Source: Karstenula rhodostoma CBS 690.94 (Eukaryota > Ascomycota > Dothideomycetes > Pleosporales > Didymosphaeriaceae). Taken from it: a stretch of 64,000 nucleotides of DNA. Below are positions 58,819 to 64,000 of this stretch, in pieces (position 1 is the first letter of the stretch; each line of letters starts with the position of its first letter). The stretch is from positions 1,297,305-1,361,304 of the forward strand of contig MU001504.1 in the NCBI GenBank assembly GCA_010093485.1. The letters run 5' to 3'. A model generated the notes under the pieces. It was not told the origin of the DNA. It searched no databases and saw only the letters and a program-made list of their open reading frames with translations. Made by a program: the position numbers and the translations under genes.

Positions 58819-59084
58819 GGTGGCAATGATGACCGCAATTTCCGAGATGTCGTTATTACACGAGGTGAAAATCAGACTCACAAAGTACTACAATGATTAG
58901 GTCCTAACGTATAAATATACGTCAGCTGTGACCTTCTTGGATGCAAAAGCCCCAACAGACGAGGCTGGGTAGTGCTGCGCCGCAGAGCGGCTCGCTTGGC
59001 CGCCCAAACATGCCATATGTTTGAAGGGGTTTCAGCGGATCCACGTCGCGGGCAGGCCTCTAAGTAATCGCGGGCAGGCCTATA
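58819..59084. other. junction between gene-bearing and AT-rich DNA
   Basis: Contains a 14-bp direct repeat TCGCGGGCAGGCCT at 59046-59059 and 59068-59081, immediately before composition collapses to AT-rich at about 59085. May mark an insertion edge. Confidence 0.6.
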
Positions 59085-62000
59085 ACTAAATCTAGTTAAG
59101 TTTTATATAAGCTAAGGAACTATTTTAAAATACTATTCTATAAAGTAAATTACTATAAGAAAAAAGTTTTTTTTAATAATTAAACTACTATATTACTTAA
59201 TATATAGATTTTTAATATTAGTATTTTAGCTAGTATTATATATTATATATTATATTTATTATTTTTTATTACTAATACTAGCTATTACTCCTTATTAATT
59301 TAATTAATTATATACTTATTTTATATAGAAACTTAATTATAATTATATTAAACTCTATTTTTAATATCCCTAATATTAATAATAATATTTTATTATTAAT
59401 AGAATTAATATAAAACTTAGTATTTTATATATTTATAATTTAGATATTTATATCTCTTATATCTAATTCTAATAATAATACTACTAATAAATATATAAAA
59501 AGATATAAAATACTTTATAATACTAATATTAATAATATTATAAGTAATTCTAGTAATAAGAAACCTATTAAAAGATTTTTAAAAATTATCTAATAATAGT
59601 ATTATATTATTTATATAATAAGTACCTATATATTATATTAATATAAGTTTAAGAATTTAATTATATATAGTAATATTAATTATACTAGTTTTTATATATA
59701 TAAAGAACCTTTATATATTTATAAATTAATATTTAAAATAGTATTATTATTATTACTAATAGTAATTAAGTTCTTAGATAACTAGGGCTATAAGTATTAA
59801 GTTATATATAAAAAGGCTAAGTAATATAAAAATATTATTAGTAAGTAATATAAATATAAAATATAGTATTTATAATATAGTAGATATAAATATATTAAAA
59901 AAGAAAATTACTAAAAATTTAATATAAAATTCTAAAAATATAACTACCTATATATATTATATATTATTACTATAAATATACTTAATTTAAAAACTTTAGA
60001 ATAGAGAATTCTATATATAAAGAGTTAGAAATATAAATAATAATTTTTATTATATAATTATTTACTATATAAGGATATATATATATATACTCTAAGTATA
60101 AAAATAAGTAATAAAATAAAAATATTAAATAAAAGGTAATTATATACTTTAGTACCTTTATTACTAGTATATATAGTATTATAATAATACTATACTATAA
60201 TTTCTTAAGTATCTAGTTAATATATAATAATATATATAACCTATATTTATAGTATAGGTATAGAGAGTTATAATTAAAAATAAAAATAAAATTATTAAAA
60301 AAAAAGTTAATAAAAAAGGGATACTTTTTTAAGTAAGTTATATACTAGATTTTTCTAAATTTAATATATTTACTTAAAGTCTAAGATTAATATCTAGTAT
60401 AATTAGTATATTATTATTTTTAACTAATATTATTTTATTTTAACTAGATTCTTAATACTAGAATTCCTACTTATAGTTTTTTAGGTATAAACTTAATATT
60501 AATAATTATATTATTTTTTTTTTTTATTTATTTATATTACTAATAAGCCTTTATATAGATACTAGATACTTTCCTTATTAATTATACCTTTAAGATAAAT
60601 AAATATAACTAATTATTATTTAATATTATTAGTTTTAATAATAGTAATTATATAGTATATTTTAGTATATACTTTATATTAATATATAATAAGAAAGCCT
60701 ATAACCTTATTTTTAGTTAGTTAAAAAAATTATTTAATAAGTTTAAAATTATTAGATTTACTATAAATAATAATAGATTACTATAAACTATAGATATAGA
60801 TAGGTTAGTTATATATTATATATTTATATAAATTATTATAATTAATTATTATTCTAAGTCTAGCTAAGATATATCCTTAAATAGCGCCTTAGTACCCTAT
60901 ACTAGTTCTAATAGTATAAAATATCTTAGCCTCTCCTTTTATATTTACTATTTACTACTATTAGTAATTACTATAACTTATTATAATAGTAAGTATACTA
61001 TACTATAAGTAATAATATATATATATAATCTAATATACCCCTTTAGCTTAGTATCCCTAAACTACCTAAGCTAAATTATAAGTAATAGCTTAGAGTACTT
61101 AGTAAAAGTAGTTTTAGATTTTTTTAAATAGTATAGTACTTATTACCTCTTAATTTTCTATATTAACTAATCTAAGCTAGTTAAAGAAGTTTAATTATTT
61201 ATTTATTAGTAGTACCTTTATAAGTCTATTAGTAATTATTTTAGCTAACTTAGTATACTTAATAATAATTATTCCTATAGAGACTTTTTATTATAGCTAG
61301 TAATTATAGATATTAATATATTAGAGCTTAGTCTAGAGTTTTAATACTTTCTAAATTATTAAGTAAATTATCTATTAATTATTATATTATATTATAATTA
61401 TAGAGCTAGATAATATAATTCTAAACTCCTTTAATAATTTTAAAATATAGATAGCTTCCTTAGCTACCTATAATAGGGCGAGTAGTTCTACCTCTATTAT
61501 AGAGGTAGTAATAATATTTTATTTATTTACCCTCTATATTATTAGGCTATTAAATAACTTAATTATATAGTTCTATAAGCTTTTCCTATTAATTATATTA
61601 TTAATAAATAAGGTATTACTAGTAATTTAGAGGTATAATCTATCTCTAAGCTATAGACCCTTATATTTAGTAGCTAAGAGATATAATAATACTCTATTAG
61701 TAGTATTTTAATATACTTAGTCTAAGTTTAATAGAAACTAGGCTAGCTATAATATAGTAAAAGTAATATCTAGTTATATTATAACTATTATAAATAGTAG
61801 TTATCTAATTTTTTATTAATACTTATTAATCTCTAATAGTAAGACTAGATCTTTTTAAAGTTTAAATTCTATACTAGCTATAAATATATTATAGTAGTAA
61901 TTAGTTTTATTTACTAGTTATTAGATCTTTTTAATATATAAGGTTTATAATAATTATATAAGTTACTAGTTTTATTTTTAAATAATCTTTATACTAAAGA

Positions 62001-63835
62001 ACTATTATAGGTTATCTCCTCTAGTTATAGTATATTTTTATTTAAATAGCTCTATTACTTTAGTTACTACTACCTCCTTTATTTAGTAATAAGTAATAAT
62101 AATATTATCTATATAGAAAAAAATAATAATACTATCCTTAATTATATAGTATAGTTTATATAGAATTATAGTAAAACCTATATCTTTAAATATTATAGTA
62201 AATTCTTTCTACTATAGCTTAGGTAAGATTTAAAGTCTATAGAGGGCCTTTTATAGTTTAAAAATTATACCTTTTTTTTAGTACCCTATAGGTATCCTTA
62301 TATAGACTTCTTAATTAAGTATTATATATATAAATATATTAGTTATATTATATTATTTTAGTTTAAGGTTATACCTAATAGCTATTACTATAAGTATATA
62401 GAATAATTAATTAGTTAAGATTATTATATAAGTATTTTATAGAGTAATATCCTTCTATTAGTTTTTTTATATAATTAGTTAAACTTTATATTTTAGAAAT
62501 TAATAGTATTTATTAAGTTTATAAGTATATACTTATATATAGTTAAGGATTTAGTAATTTATTTATTTAATTAGTCTCTATAGTACTTTTATCTATAAGT
62601 TTATTTATTAATAGCTAGTAAAGTATTTATATTTAGCTTTTTAAAATAATTCTCTTATTAGGTAATCCTTAAGTCTAGTTTAGATTATTAGTAGTAGTAG
62701 TAGCTAGTTTTAATAAGGCTTTAATTTTTTTATAAGTATTTATTTTACTTATATTTTATTAAAGTTATAGCCTTTATATATACTTTTATAACCTACTAGG
62801 GTACCTACTATAAATATAGTTACTTAGGATATAATTTTTATACTAGCTACTATTAGCTACTATATATAGTTATCTACTACTTATACTTTTAGTAATAGTA
62901 TATTTTATATTATAAGTTATACTAGTAATATAACTAGTAGTAGTATTATTAATAGTAATAGATAGGTACTATTATACTTTCTTTTTAGTAACTTTTCTAA
63001 TATCTCTTATTATTATTATAAGTTACTATAACTTATTATAACTAATTTATTTTTATAGAATAAAGTTATCTTTAGTTTAGTTATTAGAGTAGATAGTCTC
63101 TCTATAATTCTAACCTATAATATAATCTCTTCTAGAGTACTATATATAAAGTTATCTATAAGCTTTTTCTATATTTTATTAAATATTATATCTTTATTAA
63201 ATATAATATTATAAATATTAATTACTTTTAATAGTAATAGAATCTATATATACTAGATATTTATTAATTAGTATTCTATAAGGTATCTAATTTATACTTT
63301 TAAATTAAGTCTCTATAGCTTATTTTTTTTATACTATATATTATTAGTTATAGTAAAGGCTTTACTTTTATATACTTTAAGGTATACTAGGTTTAATTTC
63401 TAAGGCTAAGTTATTATCCTATTAATAAAAGTAACTATTATAAAAAATACCTTATATAGTAAATACTAGTAATTTTTATAATTTAGTATTTAATTATATA
63501 GGTATATTATAGCCTTAGTAATCTTAAGTTATATTTTCTATAAAAGGTTTATATTAAATTATATTATATAGGCTTTTTTTTTTATTATACCCTCTAAGTA
63601 CTTAGCTTCTCTATTTTATACTTATATATCTAGTACTAAGGGCTTAATTTTAATACCTTAGCTTATATACTAGTATTTAATATCTACTTTTACTATAAAG
63701 ATCTTATTATCTAATTTAATAATCTTAATTATTATACTAAACTATACTTTTATAAATAATATAAAGTTATTAAGTACCTTAATAATAGTCTTTACTAGAT
63801 AGTTATCTTTTATTAAGAATATAAATAATACTTGG
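59085..63835. repeat. AT-rich, RIP-like degraded repeat block
   Basis: About 4.75 kb composed almost entirely of A and T, with TA-rich words, nearly no CpG and no open frames. The switch from ordinary GC content is abrupt. Traceable parts belong to a copia retrotransposon (listed separately); 59085-60800 carries nothing I could identify, though it could include its 3' LTR or another element. No gene is supported. Confidence 0.9.
61050..63830 (-). mobile_element. relic of a Ty1/copia LTR retrotransposon
   Basis: Reading the minus strand from high to low coordinates gives, in copia order, an integrase-like stretch (about 63790-63440; IKIIKLDN, then remnants of a ProxxNG/ER-rich block), a reverse transcriptase stretch (about 62270-62090; ALYRL then FFYIDNIII, matching the copia YVDD active site with Asp to Asn), and an RNase H stretch (about 61560-61200; EVELLALL, then ITNRLIKVLL). 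Integrase before reverse transcriptase separates copia from gypsy. Trp and Gln codons are repeatedly changed to TAG/TAA stops and Gly to Arg/Ser, all C-to-T or G-to-A changes. The gag region and LTRs are not found. The element is not functional. Confidence 0.8.
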
Positions 63836-64000
63836 CAATATTAGGGATTATAGAGCTCTAATTAGCCGCGATAAGGGGTACCTTAACCTAAGCACTAAAC
63901 TAATTTAGGATAAGTATAGTATATAACTAGCCTTTCTAGTAATCTTTTCTTATATAGTAATCTAATTAATTTACTCCCTAAATAAAGGGATATTTAAGCT
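63836..64000. other. less degraded sequence at the right edge
   Basis: From about 63833 the sequence regains CpG (GCCGCGATAAGGGG) and higher GC. It may be part of an LTR, another element or the edge of the AT-rich block. It ends with the window and cannot be assigned. Confidence 0.35.

Noticed and set aside
59085..63835. Search for CRISPR-like or centromere-like repeats in the AT-rich block
   Set aside because: No regularly spaced identical repeats. The traceable content is a mutated retrotransposon, and AT-richness alone does not indicate a centromere.

Overview
This is nuclear DNA of a filamentous ascomycete (Pezizomycotina; Dothideomycetes is my best guess, an inference). The evidence: introns mostly 46-150 nt with GTRNGT donors and CTGAC/CTAAC branch points; fungal families (Cmt1-type mannosyltransferase, CreB-type deubiquitinase, SWIRM/HMG LSD1-like amine oxidase, Lcl3 nuclease, multi-PAS hybrid histidine kinase); and an extremely AT-rich right end in which a Ty1/copia retrotransposon has decayed in the way repeat-induced point mutation (RIP) produces.

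Layout. 1-6.7 kb: a secreted GMC oxidoreductase (+) and a zinc alcohol dehydrogenase that has lost its catalytic-zinc segment (+). 6.7-16.5 kb: a Golgi-type alpha-1,3-mannosyltransferase (+), dynamitin (-), the four-exon arginine-specific carbamoyl-phosphate synthase large chain (-) and the mitochondrial nuclease Lcl3 (-). 17.9-24.8 kb: an LSD1-like oxidase (+) and a CreB-like ubiquitin protease whose catalytic Cys codon is split by an intron (+). 26.4-27.1 kb: a four-exon gene for Yos1 (-), invisible as one ORF. 28.3-33.5 kb: an eight-exon hybrid histidine kinase (+). 33.5-38.4 kb: gene-poor, with a 335-bp MITE. 38.4-44.4 kb: a C2H2 factor (+), then a head-to-head pair EAF6 (-) / TFIIS (+). 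45-51.3 kb: UTP12/DIP2 (-) head-to-head with ARPC2 (+), a perfect 55-bp tandem duplication, then tRNA dihydrouridine synthase (+). 51.7-58.8 kb: an uncharacterised secreted or membrane protein (-), a Baeyer-Villiger monooxygenase (+) and a membrane-anchored GIY-YIG/T5orf172 protein (-). From about 59.08 kb to the end: an AT-rich block holding integrase, reverse transcriptase and RNase H remnants of one copia element on the minus strand.

Most genes are housekeeping (arginine synthesis, vesicle traffic, ribosome assembly, actin nucleation, transcription, tRNA modification). The oxidoreductases, histidine kinase, secreted protein and GIY-YIG protein are more accessory. No secondary-metabolite core gene, CRISPR array, rRNA or tRNA gene was found. 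Exon borders were derived by hand from splice signals, reading-frame phase and family conservation. Genes, exons and motifs are read directly; functions come from family knowledge.
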